Shown here in pieces: positions 23,428-35,944 of a stretch of 64,000 nucleotides of DNA. Origin of the DNA: Gymnothorax reevesii (lineage: Eukaryota; Chordata; Actinopteri; Anguilliformes; Muraenidae); assembly GCA_029721435.1 (NCBI GenBank), contig CM056583.1, positions 70,674,120 through 70,738,119 on the forward strand. The letters run 5' to 3'. Position 1 is the first letter of the stretch; each line of letters starts with the position of its first letter. The position numbers and the translations under genes were made by a program. Under the pieces are notes generated by a model. That model had not been told where the DNA came from. It did no database searches and saw nothing but the letters and a program-made list of their open reading frames with translations.

Positions 23428-25094
23428 GATGAAAATTTCCTATTTGTTAAGAAGCGAGCATGACACTCCTGTGTTAAGTTTAAACTAATGAAATACAATT
23501 TACAGTATATAGTGTACAGTATATAGCGCGCGTGTGTGTGTGTGTGCACAAGCGTTGCATTCTGCACCCAAATGTGAGCCTTTACTTGTAAAAGTGTACA
23601 AAATGTATCTCGCAGACCTCGCATAGCTATGGACTAGAAATGGTCATTAGATAGGTCCCACAATTATGATCAACCACCAGTTCAAAGTGTTTGCTATATT
23701 TTGGATTTGGATTTGCTGTATGGCTAAGTGCCACTAATGGACAATAACATGGCGCAGTGCACAATCAGTTGCCATTTAGGCATTATATCAGTCATGTCGC
23801 TTACCATTCTAAGCTTACATATGTTCATAAGGAAGAAAAATCTAATTAGTAGACTAGATATCTGCTTCTTGCCTACCCGTGCTGATATCATGTCATGGTC
23901 ATAATTATCATTCTTTTGAGTAATACCCCTGAAACTTCATTCTTTAAATGTATGCCCATGCCCAAACATAAAACTGGCTTATAACTGACTACTAAGCCTG
24001 CATTTGAATATGAAGTCTGCAGTATATTGTTGCATCTAATATCATTCCTTGGCATTCATTTAGCATGACAGTATACATTACTTTTCAGGAATGGTAAGTC
24101 ACTGGAACAAATTTTCCCAGTGGAAATCCTATGGGTGAATTTAATAGCATTATGTTCTGGGTCCAATCTTCATAGTCAGAGCACAAATGCATAATGTATA
24201 AATTTGCTATTTTCAGTGAAGTGCAATGCTTTTTTTTCTTTCTTCGCCCAGGGCATAAATGGCAGATGAACTTAAGCCTATTTGGGCGGGCTCATCGTTA
24301 AATTATTCTTCGGTCTGGTAATTATTAGCATATTGTTATTTTCATGCAGTTGAAAGCACTTGCGCTTTGACCAGCCCTTACCTGGACTGAGGCAATTTCG
24401 CTATTTAATTGCCATTGTAATGAAGCCACATAGTCCAGCCCTATTGACCATTTTGCCTCACTTTTTGTCTGCATTCGAACTCCTGAATTTTGTGTTCCCT
24501 CGCTGTACACTTCAGGCCATGCGCTTAGAGAACAGCACAGCAGCTTCTCCTATTTAACATGTCTTTACCATCGTTCATTAATACGACAGCTATCATTTTG
24601 AGCATATGGTCATATTTATGCAATTAACACTTGGCTTTGCAATTATCACTCAAGATTTATTTAGGGTAATTTTGAAATATGGAAATTTTATTTCTCATTC
24701 CTGCAGATTTGAAGATATAGGTACGAACAGTGTTACTGAGTTTTGAACAGGGCTGGAAAGACACCCAGGTGTTACATTGATCAGTTTGAACTGATTGGTC
24801 TTTAAATGCAGTCTGTAGGGGGTAAGCTACAACAGCAATACGTTGTTTATTCACCTAGGTTATACGAGAGCAGCTAAGTGGATTGGCAGGCTGCACAATT
24901 ATGATGGCACTGTATGTCGAACTCATGCTGCACTGAAGCTTCATGGTTATACATCTCACAAGCATGTAGTGAAGCAGAAATATCACATCTCGGTGCTGTC
25001 AAACTGAATTGTTTTGCAGTTCTGGAAGTAGGCCTTCAACTTCTCACAAATTTCAATCTCTTGACTTTTTTATTACAAAGCAGTTATTATTCCA
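23428..25094. other. Unassigned; possible conserved non-coding stretch
   Basis: No gene. (GT)n near 23530-23546. 24240-24680 has a high-complexity, AT-leaning texture with many TAATTA/ATTAG and ATTTGCAT-like cores, resembling vertebrate developmental enhancers. This is texture only; conservation cannot be judged from one sequence. Confidence 0.35.
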
Positions 25095-25353
25095 TTTATT
25101 GCCTCTGCCAAGGGGTATTCTGATCGCTTGCGCGTGCGTGTGTGTGTGTGTGTCTGTGTTTGTCAGCAGGATTACTCAATAACTATCCAACGGTTTACCA
25201 TGAACGTTTTTGGGAGGTTGGACTGGATGAATTGGAAGAGGTGATTAAATTTCCTGCCCAATCTAGAATCAGGTACAGATTTTTTAGCTGTTTATAAGTG
25301 TCAGTGGATGAAAACCTGCTGGCAGAGGTATGAGCTCTCAGAGTGCTCTCTAG
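25095..25353 (+). mobile_element. Helentron-like non-autonomous element B
   Basis: The 5' part reads TTGCCTCTGCCAAGGGGTAT. The 3' part reads GGCAGAGGTATGAGCTCTCA then GAGTGCTCT and CTAG (25350-25353) followed by TT. CCTCTGCC at the 5' end and GGCAGAGG at the 3' end are inverted. A stem GAGCTC/GAGTGC precedes CTAG. The interior has a (GT)n tract and ACTCAATAACTATCCAACGG, the ACTCAA-type body motif of this group. Confidence 0.6.
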
Positions 25354-26210
25354 TTGTGGATTTTATTTGCATCGAGGGGTATATTTACAAAACCAGATAA
25401 GCACATTTAATTAATTCCATTTATATTTTAGTTTCTTATTTACACAGATAATTTCTTCATTTGTACTTCAAGTAATATGTTATATTTGGGCACGAGATGT
25501 AATTTAATGCAAGAAGTTGTGGCTAAATCTGTCTTTTTGTGTCTGTAAGTGCTTTGTTTGTTTGCTTGTTAGTTAGTTTTTTTTTTAAGATTGTAGCCCT
25601 GGATAAAATTGTGGAGTGTGCCTTCACCACTTGCTTTTATCAAAAAAAAAAAAACCAAACATTTCAAGAACAGGTGTTTATTGTGAATCGATACATCATA
25701 CTGTCATTTCATACACATCAAGGATCGAGGGATGTTTATACAACTGCAGCAGTTTGAAGCTTGTGATTACTTGTCCGTAACCCGTGAAACAGGAGCGCAA
25801 GTCAGTTTCATTCAAGTTTTGATTGTGCTTTCACAGGGAAACAAAGGCAGAGCCAAAGGTTTGAAGTTCTGAGTGCTTGAGAAAATGCAAACAATGAAGA
25901 GGGCAGGAAGATACCAGAAATCATATCTTTTCATATGATCTCTTTGGAGAATTGACAGCTTGTATCTCTCACAGCAATCAAACCTTCTTACAATTCAAGC
26001 TGCTTCATACAGATAATGCTCCCACAATAGCCTACTGACACCCCATAAAGAACTCTTTAACAATAGCTTCTTCTTTTGCAAAAGAAGCATCTGAAGGTGT
26101 GTAAATTTGAGTCACTACTTCTTTATTCATGAGTTTTATTCATTTTGCATTTGGACTTTAACCTAAAATGGCAGTGTCAAGTCAGTAAGGTCCCACAGTA
26201 CTAATTGCTG
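25354..26210. other. Unassigned
   Basis: No gene. Poly-A and poly-T tracts only. Confidence 0.4.
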
Positions 26211-26218
26211 CTCTAGTG

Positions 26219-26946
26219 CAGTGGTCCTCAATGTCGTTCCTGAGGACCCACTGTGTATGCTGGTTTTTGTTCCAACCACAATTGTAATCGCAGGATTTTA
26301 ACAAGCTGTCAATGTCTTAATTCAGTGTTTTTCATGTTTAGAGTTGTTGCTCTCTTTAGCCAGATGTTACTGAGTAACATCCATAAATGCTATGAAGAAT
26401 AAAATACCCTAGAAGATAGTGTGATAATTTCCATTCATCAAGAAATTTCAAGTAACATAACATTTCAAACAGATCACATTAGACACTGAGGAAATTTGTA
26501 AACCCCTTATTAGGCTGCCAGACACAATTACTACAAGTTCTTCAAAAAAAAAAAACTTCAGGTGAACTTTATAAAACAAAACTGGTTTGACTCTGTACCA
26601 TTTGCTTGTCGAATCAATTTGGTATGATCTGCCAATGAATTTTCACCAATAAGGAGCCAACTACATCTTTCATTTGATTGGCTCCATTTTTTCCTTCATT
26701 TTATGTTGTTATTTCCAATACATTGCATTGTGGGTATGGTATTTTTTATTCTTGATGGCAAACATATGAAATTGTTCATATAATATTCTCTATTAACTTG
26801 TGAGTTAATAGGGCAAATAAGTGCTCTAAACATTAAATGCGCTTAAGACAAATTAACAGATTGATAAAATCCTGCGATTACACTTGTGCTTGGCACAAGA
26901 ACCAGCATTCACAGTGAGTCCCCAGGAACGACGTTGAAGACTTCTG
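26219..26946. mobile_element. hAT MITE, 728 bp
   Basis: Both ends carry ~82-bp imperfect inverted repeats (26219-26300 and 26865-26946), starting CAGTGGTCCTCAATGTCGTT and, on the minus strand, CAGAAGTCTTCAACGTCGTT. They run inward to AATCGCAGGATTTTA. The flanks CTCTAGTG (26211-26218) and CTTTAGTG (26947-26954) are an 8-bp target duplication with one mismatch. The CAGTGGT start, TIR and 8-bp duplication identify hAT (Charlie-like). There is no transposase. Confidence 0.88.
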
Positions 26947-26954
26947 CTTTAGTG

Positions 26955-29344
26955 ATCTAATTTTGCTGAAATTGTTGGGAACATTATTTTAGAACCAGGC
27001 AGTAGATCAGAATTATCTGGAGTTTAACTCACTTCTACATACTGTTTGGTATCTTTTACTGCAACCTTTTAATGATTTCTCACTGCACTGACCCCATGTC
27101 AGAACTTGCCGAAAGGTATTTGTAAGTCATTCATTTAAGTAATGAAAGGGACTCATTCAGACTCATTCAAAGCCCCATGATGGCATTTCCTGTTTTTGAC
27201 TCACAACTGCACTAGATAGAGATAGAGCCTTGACAGAAGTACAGAGAGTATTGTGGGCAGGAGTGGACCTCAGCTTTTATGGTTGGCCACAGAGCAAATA
27301 TCTCGAAGTTTATGTCACTAGATGCATGGATAAGAACATTTCTGTCGCTGTGATAGTGTTTCAATTTGGCAGGCTGTGTTTTCAAAATAGATTCTGTTTA
27401 TCAGCGCAGTCATATGCTTTGTTCATAAGCAGGAAACAGGGCATGGGTATGGCACACGGTGCAAACTGATTTTTGAAAGCTGAGATTGTTTCATGGCAGT
27501 TGTGTCTGCTCCTTTGTGCGACTGCTCTGTTACCTTCTCCCCCCCTTTCTGTCTTACGCTTAGTTCTGTCTCCAAGCCCGGTCGTGGAAACTTGGCAAGA
27601 AATACGTAAACTTTACAAAGGTGTTGAATGAGAGTAGAACAAGGCATGACCCTGATTTCCCTGACCCCATGAGCTGGACTAAGACATGGGGGGGAGGGGT
27701 GGGGGAGGGTTGAAGATCCTTGGGGTTGTAACAGAGGCTTTTTACTCTTGGTTGTGCACCACCTCAACGCCAGTAAGGCATAGCAAAGAGACCAAAAAGT
27801 TGGAGTTGAGTATGTCACTTTTCTTCGCATTTTATTAACTTAAGTGACCAATTTCAGTGCTAATGAATGTATTGACTTGATAATAATCAATGACGTGATC
27901 ACGTTGGAGACCGAACATAGCTGATCAAATCTGCTTAACGTACCTGTAGTTGAGGGATCCAGTGGGATCTGCGCTGTCTCGTAGAATGGTCAGGCACTAA
28001 CATCAGCAGTGAGGACTGAGGGGATGGGGAGGTCTTATGTGTATCCTGTTTTGCTTAATTGCTGAAGTCAAGAGCCATTACATACTAATGGGTATTTTAT
28101 TATGGCTAAGAGGTTTTCCTATTTTCAGATTAAGAAATAATTGTGAGGCACATTTACCTCGTATTCACAGGCCTCTAAAGAGATTTTAAATGTTTGTCAT
28201 TGAGTAGTGGCTTACACTTGGGCCCAGTTTACTTGTTTGTAGGCAGTGTAATGCATGGAAAACAATGATGTGCAATTCAGTACCAGTCCAATGCATTAAA
28301 CTGTTCCTCCTGCATTTAGTTTAGGCAAGTAACTACAGAAAAAAATTTCTCACCCTATGTATCTAATATTGTGAAATCTAATATTGTGAAGATTGTTAAA
28401 TTTCTCCATCCATCTCTCATCTTCCCCATTAATGTAGCATCTCAACTGGGCTCTTAAATAAACTTCCTTTCTATTTTAAAATGGATAGCTTCTTATTCTG
28501 TGAAGCTAGGCAGTATGAAATTCAACTTTTATACTGCCTTTCATTAATGCAGAGCCTCACATAGTATTTATCTTGTTTGACAGTGAATCCCCTGGATGAG
28601 AAGGTACTGAGTTGAAACACTGGAGCCCCCGGGTTATGTTTTAACAGCCCAGTGACGTGTGGCATGAGAGTGAGGGAAATGGAATAGCAAACAAGCGAAG
28701 GAGGGCCGTTATTCTTATTTATTCGCTTGTCCAAGGAGATCTGAAAATACGAGGCATTGGTTAGACGGCAAATTCAAGACATTCTCAATATTTCATCAAC
28801 TTACAGAGGGCTAAAAGGATTCCATGTTAGTGATTATTGAAGCAAGGTGCATTTTGCTAATCAGTAAAAGTAAATTTGTTGAGCTGACATCTCCATGTAA
28901 TCCATTTGACCTTTATGCTCTGTTCCACATTGATATACTGACAGAGGGGTAAGTAATACGAAGAGAAACTGATTTGATTAAACACAGAATTGATAAAACA
29001 TTTTTTCTTTCGAACTGTTTACCTTTGACTTGCAGTTTTTTCTTTTTTTTTTGTTCAATAATGGCCAACATTCCAGAGAATCTCAGAATTGCAGTTGTGC
29101 TGAGAAGTTTGGAATCACTTGCCATTTAAGTAGCTTTTGTCATCTCATTCAAAAAAGGTATTTGCATAATCATGAATTACATATATGAAACCAACACCTG
29201 CATAGATCTTATGATCAATTGATTTATTTATTTGTTTAATCGTTTGTATTTAAGGTTTTTGCAAAAGAAAAAGGTTTTAAAATGTTTCGGGTTTAATGTC
29301 TTGCTGGAACACAATTTTTCCCATTCAAATGTACAGTAAATGAA
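26955..29344. other. Unassigned intergenic DNA
   Basis: No gene or repeat boundary recognised. The 135-codon minus frame at 27423-27830 has no domain. Confidence 0.45.
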
Positions 29345-29750
29345 ACTTATGATGATCGAAATGATCGCACGGGTGGCAAGGCACCTATTGCGAGGCTATC
29401 ATCCCACAACATGTAGACAATTGAACAATGAAAAGAAAGAAAAAATAAAAAATAAATAAAAAAAGATAGTAATAATAAAATAAGACAGTATACCAGTGAG
29501 GGACAGACGGCAACGTGAACAATGACATTGGCCAACCCATGTACAGGAACCAACGGAAGAAAAATAGTTGTTGAACTTTTCTTTATAAAAATGAATTAGC
29601 TTCGATTTAAAAGCAGCTGTAGTCTCAGAAATTAGATAGAGGTGACTGGCGTTCCACAAATAAAATAATCTGTTAAAATAAGAATGGAGAAAAGTTTCAG
29701 TCCTAAATTTTGGAATTTTCATTAAGAAAAAATATTTCATTTTAAAACAT
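29345..29750 (-). pseudogene. LINE reverse-transcriptase C-terminal end
   Basis: The minus-strand frame (29740-29399) reads FYLWNASHLYLISE, TTAAFKSKLIHFYKEKFN, then SCTWVGQCHCSRCR. This is the WN...FKSKL end of a non-LTR retrotransposon polyprotein followed by a Cys-rich CTW...C.C..CR tail, as I recall for Rex1/Babar-type fish LINEs. No RT catalytic core is present, so it is a 5'-truncated fragment. The sequence below it is 3' UTR-like. Confidence 0.65.
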
Positions 29751-31712
29751 TTGAGCAGGAGTGTATACTATGAAGTAGTCGTAAATGGTAAACATTTCTA
29801 AATGCAACAACCAGTGAGACAATAATTAGAAATAATCCAGCTGTTTGTTCAAATTATTGTTGTTACTAAGTACCGGCTGGCTGACTGCCCAAACTTTGGC
29901 ATACCATGTACTGCATATCTTTAATTTGTCATGCTTTTTTATGTTTTGACTCCTGTTATTTCATTTTTCCGACTCTTCCATGTTGAACTTTTTTTTTAAA
30001 TTCATAGATTATATGGTGGGCAATCTCCAGCTCATTTCCTAAAATTAGTCGGGTTGTGTGTAATGCGATGTATTCGTAGTGCAATCAGTGATGCTGATGT
30101 CAGAGTTGAACATACAGGCAATTTATTTTCCAAAAAAAAAAGTTGTTTTACGATTAAAATCATTACAAATTTGTCTTCGAAAACACCCACGATGCCAAAA
30201 TTATGGTCCTTATATGGGGCAGCTTACAAAGCAAGAGTGGCCTCGTAGTGACTGAGAGCTCCATCAGAGTTTGTGGTTATTTGATCCTATATATATGTAG
30301 GTGACCCACAGGTCAGCACAGTTCCCCAAAGCAAGCAAACCAGCCCCTTTATAACATCACTTATGAGCCCTATGTTGTCATATAATGGGTTGTTCCCAGC
30401 ATGGTTGTTCTGGTATCTGATTGGCTGACAGATTTTCGACGACTTCTCAAGTTGCAGTGGTAGATTTGGATCAAACTTGTTAAGTATCGGCCCTGATGTA
30501 GCTGAAATGTCGATATTTTCTGATTGCATGAATTAAAAATTCATTTTGTGTGAAATTCTCAAGACTGGTTTGCTAAGCCACATTTTCTTATATTACACTG
30601 ACATAGCACCAGGTGAATTGTGCATTTATGACCACAACTGATTTAACAGCACTTCATTGCTTGTTGTTCTGACATACAGTACACTGATGTTTACTTCCTA
30701 CTACTGCATAACTGAAAATAATAATTACAATTTCAGACTAAAGACCCCAGGGGCCTCTTTTATGTAGGCCTGCTGACATATTAACAAACTTTCATTGTGC
30801 TGGAAAATTTTTTAGACTCAAGGAAATACTTCCCCACTAGTTATAATGCTAATGGTGCAATGGATGGTGTATTGTAGAAATGACGTAATATTTTTTTGTG
30901 TATACGGCCTGGTGGCGCATTGGGTAACATTGTACTGAGGATCATGGGTTCTGGAGATGTGTCTTTTTGGTTGTGGACCTATAATTTTGGGAGCTAAATA
31001 AAAATTTTTGTGTGACAGCTCTTCCTTGCAGATTGTCCTCATTGCACATTCTGTGCAGAGTTCATCGGTGTACCACCCCTTCATTGACAGCTAACTATTC
31101 CCAAAGGCCTTTTGCAGTGTAACGTGAGGATTTCTTTGCATTCCCTACCCTTCTATGAGGATTTATTTCAAAGATTTGGTCTTTAAAATCTCCCCCTGAC
31201 TTTTTCTGCTAAAATTCCATTTCTTTATGACAACTTTGTAATTTCATTCTGACTGGAAAAAAATTCCACACTGTAAGCATTTTTATGTAATCTTGTTGTG
31301 GCCTTCTGCTGCTTTGAAAGAGTCTTATCTTTATTTTCATTTCCTCAGTTAGCTGTGTTGAGGAGCCCATGGCTTAAAAGAATCATCTTCATGTGGCTTT
31401 TTCTATGGCTTTGAGTCACACAAGTTTGAGAACTTAAAGTTTTGTGGATTGACGGGAACTGTGCTCAGATCTTCCACATGCCACATGATGCCTTTCCCCT
31501 CAAATAGTTTCACTCTGTAAATACATACTATATAATAGTTGCACATTATTAAATTATCCATCAGTCTCAGCACAACAAGGTGCCATACATTGCTGCATTT
31601 ATGCAAATGTGCCAAAGCAGTACTGTATTCAACATGTAATGCCAAACATGAAATTGGTTAGAGAGAGTAATTTCTTGCTTAGTCGCAAAAGTAGGGGACA
31701 ATGGTAGTATTT
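29751..31712. other. Unassigned; possible SINE and shared repeat fragments
   Basis: No gene. 30904-30965 has a pol III A-box-like TGGCGCATTGGGTAACA but a poor B box. 30250-30340 shares short blocks (CATCAGAGTT, ATATGTAGG, AGCACAGT.CC) with 7410-7470 of the 7-kb transposon. CTGAAATGTCGATATTTTCT near 30500 resembles the 3' region of some retroelements. Confidence 0.4.
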
Positions 31713-32003
31713 TTCTTTGTCCCCGGCCGCGCGGAACGCGCAAAGCGGCGGGACATAGTATTCACGACCATCCGTTCGTCCGTCCGTACGTCCTAAATCC
31801 TTGTCAGTGAGATATCTCAAGAACGAATTGACGGATTCTCTTCAAATTTGATGTCAACGTGCATTAGGGTGATACCCCGGCGCCAGTCGATTTTCGTGAC
31901 CTTCGCGTCACTCTCAAGGTCACTCCGAGAGATTGCTCATTTTGACGCGATTTCACATTTTGTGGTGGGGGACAAAGACACATTAGTGGCAAATACTTGT
32001 TTC
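31713..32003 (+). mobile_element. Helentron-like non-autonomous element C
   Basis: The 5' part CTTTGTCCCCGG, leading into a GC-rich imperfect hairpin that ends GCGGCGGGACATAG, has an inverted counterpart GGGGGACAAAG near the 3' end. That is followed by a weak stem GACAC-ATTA-GTGGC and AAATACTTG before TTT. The body carries (CCGT)n-like sequence and the AAGAACGAATTGACGGATT motif. A partial extra 3'-like motif (GTAGGGGACAATGG) lies just upstream at about 31691-31704. Confidence 0.55.
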
Positions 32004-33587
32004 AAGTAGTTTGTTTGCAATGTTATTATAGCATTGTGCATCACCGTGAACGTAATCGTAACGTATGGGCTGTCTTGTGCCATTGGTCTTTGCTATCAAT
32101 CTAACAAAGTTTATTGCTTTGGTCACGCTTGACATTAGGAACAATGTTTGGATGGGCATCCAGTATAGAGATGGTCAAAATGGAGGGGGCAAAGATGCAT
32201 TTGGTGCATTTCTGAATGTCTTTCCTAACCCTCCTAAAAAGGCCTGGAACATAATTTTATGTTTCTCATGGTTCAAAATTCCATTCATGTTAGTCTGCAG
32301 AAACCAGTGGATTTTATATTTTATTATTAATGTAATATTTTCTTTATCTGCTACATTGTGTATCCAAACATGTTAAACTGGGTCTTCTCAATTGCTGTTC
32401 GCTGAAAGACTGTAAATTGCTATGGAGAATGGTGCTGTATTATGCAGCGACACACTGAAATTATATGCCTTTTCAAATCTGAACAATGTTGTACACTATT
32501 GGCTTGATGGATTGACAGGTTAATTGAAGCAAAGCTACAGTTAGTCCTCTGATAAATGCAGTGGAACAAATTAAATGTAATTGCTTGGTAGCCATGCAAG
32601 ACAGCCAGTTGCTTGACTATGGAATCAGTCTCCTCGGGAGAGCTGTAAATGATGGCATCTGCAGAAGGTCATTGCAGTAATTTACCAGACTGCTCCATCA
32701 AGCTTCCCTGGCTAAATATGCGTCCTTCTTTATTGTAAATTCACACCCTCACTTCAGCTTTATTCTTGTGCCAGTGCTGTATGCTCTAAAATTACACATT
32801 GGTCATTTAATATTTTTCCTGTGATGATTGACTGAGCTGTATGCGTCTCACAAGAATCGAAGGTTAATGCATTTGGTTTACACAAGCCGTTATTGAATCG
32901 GAACATGGGTGTCATTTCATGCACAATATTTACTGGTTTTAATTTGCTGCACGCTCATTCCTTGGATTTACAGTGAGGTGTTTTTAACACCAGTATTAGA
33001 GGGATGTGCTCAAAAGACAATATTAATTTTTAAAAATGCTGTTGCACTGTAGGCAAGCTCACCAGAGGTCAGGTGGTGCTTGTTACCCTCCACAGCGGAA
33101 AGATAATTCCACTTGGTATCATGTGACCTATGGTCAGCCACAGACTCTCTTACTTTCACTTAGTACATTGTAAAATGCTCAAACACGCGAAGAAAACAAT
33201 TCTGATATTTCTCTGACAGGTTTTTAACGGGTGTTGTGCAAACATGAGTAGCCTATTGTTGTGATTTGTCATCTGAAATATCAGCACTCACAGCAAAGGA
33301 TCCAGAATTATCCTGGATTTGTAGTTTCATAATGCCAATTTCACCTGATATGGCTGTTATCTGACTATAGATGGAATGATTATCATTGGTCATCAGCACC
33401 ATAGGTGTGTAGGATAGCAGGACCCTACCCTAATTCCTATACGATGACTTGGTGCAGTAGGGCTCTGCTGCGATTTCCCTATCGGGCTGATGAGAGGTGA
33501 TGATGCCCATTCAATGAGCTAATAAAAGTGAAATTAGCTCCATTTCTCCCAGAGTGGAGTTGGCATTAATGTGTTGGCATACACTAA
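32004..33587. other. Unassigned; possible conserved non-coding stretch
   Basis: No gene. 32480-32960 has high-complexity sequence with repeated TTAAT/ATTAA-type homeodomain-like cores and no repeat signature, and is a candidate enhancer-like element. The 103-codon frame at 32065-32376 has no domain. Confidence 0.35.
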
Positions 33588-34268
33588 CGGCTCCCCGAAC
33601 GCCAAACAGTGGTTCGGGGATATTATTTTTTTTGTCCGACTGCCGACGCCGCGCCGCCCTACGTGTTACGCGATAACTTCAGTAATATTTCAATTAGAAA
33701 TTTCGTGTTTTGCATATACATAAGAATCATAAAGAGGAAGAACTGATTCGATTTTTGACAATTTGCAATTTCTATATTGGCCACCAGGGGCCAAAAACTG
33801 AAAAATCACTGTTTTTATCATATCTCTGGAAATATTTGTCCGATTGACCTGAAATCAAGTGCAAATGAAAGGTCATGACCCGAGGATGTGTCCAACGATG
33901 ACATTATACCTGTTTTGTTCAAAATTTTTACACGAGGTGGAGCTTTATCACATTCAAAAATTCACCATTTTTGCCATATCTTTGGAACCATTTTTCCAAC
34001 TGACATGAAACTATGTGCAACTGTAAGGTCATGACCTCACAACGTGTCACATGATGCCATCATACCTGTATGGTTCAATATTTTGCCACCAGGTGGTGCT
34101 TTGTGATGGCAATTTACCATTTTGGCCATATCTTCAGAACCATTTGTCCGATTGACCTGAAATTACGTTAAAATGAAAGTCTATTCAAGGTCTATTCAAG
34201 GATTGGGGAAATGGAGGATTGGGGGCATTCGGGGATATAGCCCGTCGCCTCCGACGGCATAAGCCTAG
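33588..34268 (+). mobile_element. Helentron-like non-autonomous element D with tandem array
   Basis: The 5' part CTCCCCGAACGCC...GGTTCGGGGATAT is a hairpin. Near the 3' end GGGGGCATTCGGGGATAT repeats it, and GGC.TTCGGGG is inverted relative to CCCCGAA.GCC. A perfect stem-loop follows, CCGTCG (34242-34247), CCTC, CGACGG (34252-34257), then CATAAGC and CTAG (34265-34268) before TT. The interior holds about three copies of a 152-156-bp unit with CATATCT.TGGAA, TTGTCCGATTGACCTGAAAT and CCACCAGG motifs. Confidence 0.7.
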
Positions 34269-35944
34269 TTAATAGTAATCACTGTCCCTCTAAGAACCTT
34301 GAGGACAGCACTTCAGCAGACTGAAGGATTTGTTACTGATAGGAGATTGTAGACATTGAAGACCCACCATCTGACGATGAGGATATAAACTGTTGACACA
34401 AGTCCTTTAGGGACTGTGTAACAACCCTATCAGACCCTGTTTTGTTTCAAATGTTGTGTTTGTGAGTTCAATGTACTGAGTAATTCTAGTTTTTGAGTAC
34501 CTGCTCTTATTGTTTTTTGCTAGTTGCAGCCATGTGCTGTGTTTATGATTTCCAGGAATCCACACATTTCAAGGCTCAATGCTGCTGCAGTGGGCTCCTT
34601 TGGTTGCTTATGTTTTGCTGCTGTCTAACATTTCTTCCTGTCTTTTGTTGCTCTTAGCTCCAGCCATTAGGAAATTTCAGCCAAAAATGGAAAGATGGGG
34701 GTTGAAGGAGTATTAAGTTGCTAAATAGAATGTTCTATCTTGTTCTAACTTTGAGTAGCATTTCATTGCATTTTGGATGTGACGGATGGGGTAATTGATC
34801 AATACATTACACACATTATGCTTTCTGGGGGAGAAATTATTTCCACAAAAATGTGATGATCTTTACGCTCCTTAACTGGAAGACAAAATCCCTTTCTTTG
34901 TCCTAACCCTCTTTTCAGATTGTAATCTCCTTAATGATGGCAGACCTTTATTGATTTGGGCATCACTTGTACGATAGGAAAGGTGTGGAAAAATAAGTAA
35001 CTGGAATTGGCACGGATTGCAGTTAAAAGCTAAGCTCTTGACACTATGTGACTTTGTTGGGTTTGTCTGAACTGGGAACTTTAAATCTGGTCTGAAGACG
35101 TTGAGAGCTGCAGTTGAACATTGAGACCTTGCTTTTTTTAATATGCAGCCATTTTCTTTGAGGTGAGAGAGAGGACTTGGCATAAAAATGTGAAAAAATG
35201 CAACTTTCAGATCCCTCCCCCTTCCTCTCCACTGCACTCCTGCCCTAAGACCCTCCCCCTGAAGGCTGCCGTGCACACGAAGGCACTTGAGCTATTATGC
35301 ATGCGACTGTGGAGAGATTTTGCATTGAAAACGGCCAAGTTGCCGAGGCTAGACATTACTGTTGTGAACAGTCAACACTGCTGGCCAACAAACGGGCAGA
35401 AATAAATCATGTCGACATGAAAAGTAATCTACAGCAGTATTTATTCAGTAAAAACCCAGCACACGCTTATTTCAGGAAGTTACCCATTCTCTTCTTGAGT
35501 ACAGAAACAGTTGTGAATCCTGCTGAATGGCCAGTAAACCATGTATGTCAGCACTTAGCTGTGAGAGCAGAGAAACGTTACATATATTTATGAGGACAAC
35601 AACACAACCGATAAGACTGCCAGGTCACTTCATAAAGATATTTGCTGCTACTTTCTAATAAAACAACGCCAGTAACGTTAGCATCAGAAACAAGCTAACG
35701 TTAGCTCGACTGCAAGATCACAGTAACATCACATGCACCACAGAGTACTGTAACAATTTCAAGACGCTGGCTATTCGAACAGCGACTGTGCTTAGAGGCG
35801 ACGTTGCTTATTTGCAGAGCAAAAATGAATTGATGCCGGTTAGGGCTGGAGTTAGTACCAGCTGTGCATGTGAACGATGCCAACTCGCTTAATTGCAGAG
35901 CATTGCAGAGCAAAAATGAACTAACGAATAAAGCGGGGGTTTAC
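34269..35944. other. Unassigned; upper part may belong to a transposon
   Basis: No intact gene. The 134-codon minus frame at 34872-35276 has no motif. 35660-35705 carries TAACGTTAGC-type motifs in both orientations, frequent in fish DNA transposons, next to the transposon-derived exon at 35945. Confidence 0.4.

Noticed and set aside
27423..27830. 135-codon open frame, minus strand
   Set aside because: No domain, biased by C-rich opposite-strand sequence; no splice or promoter support.
30904..30965. SINE with A box TGGCGCATTGGGTAACA
   Set aside because: The B box is poor and no recognisable SINE body follows.
34872..35276. 134-codon open frame, minus strand
   Set aside because: No motif; overlaps other shadow frames in both strands.
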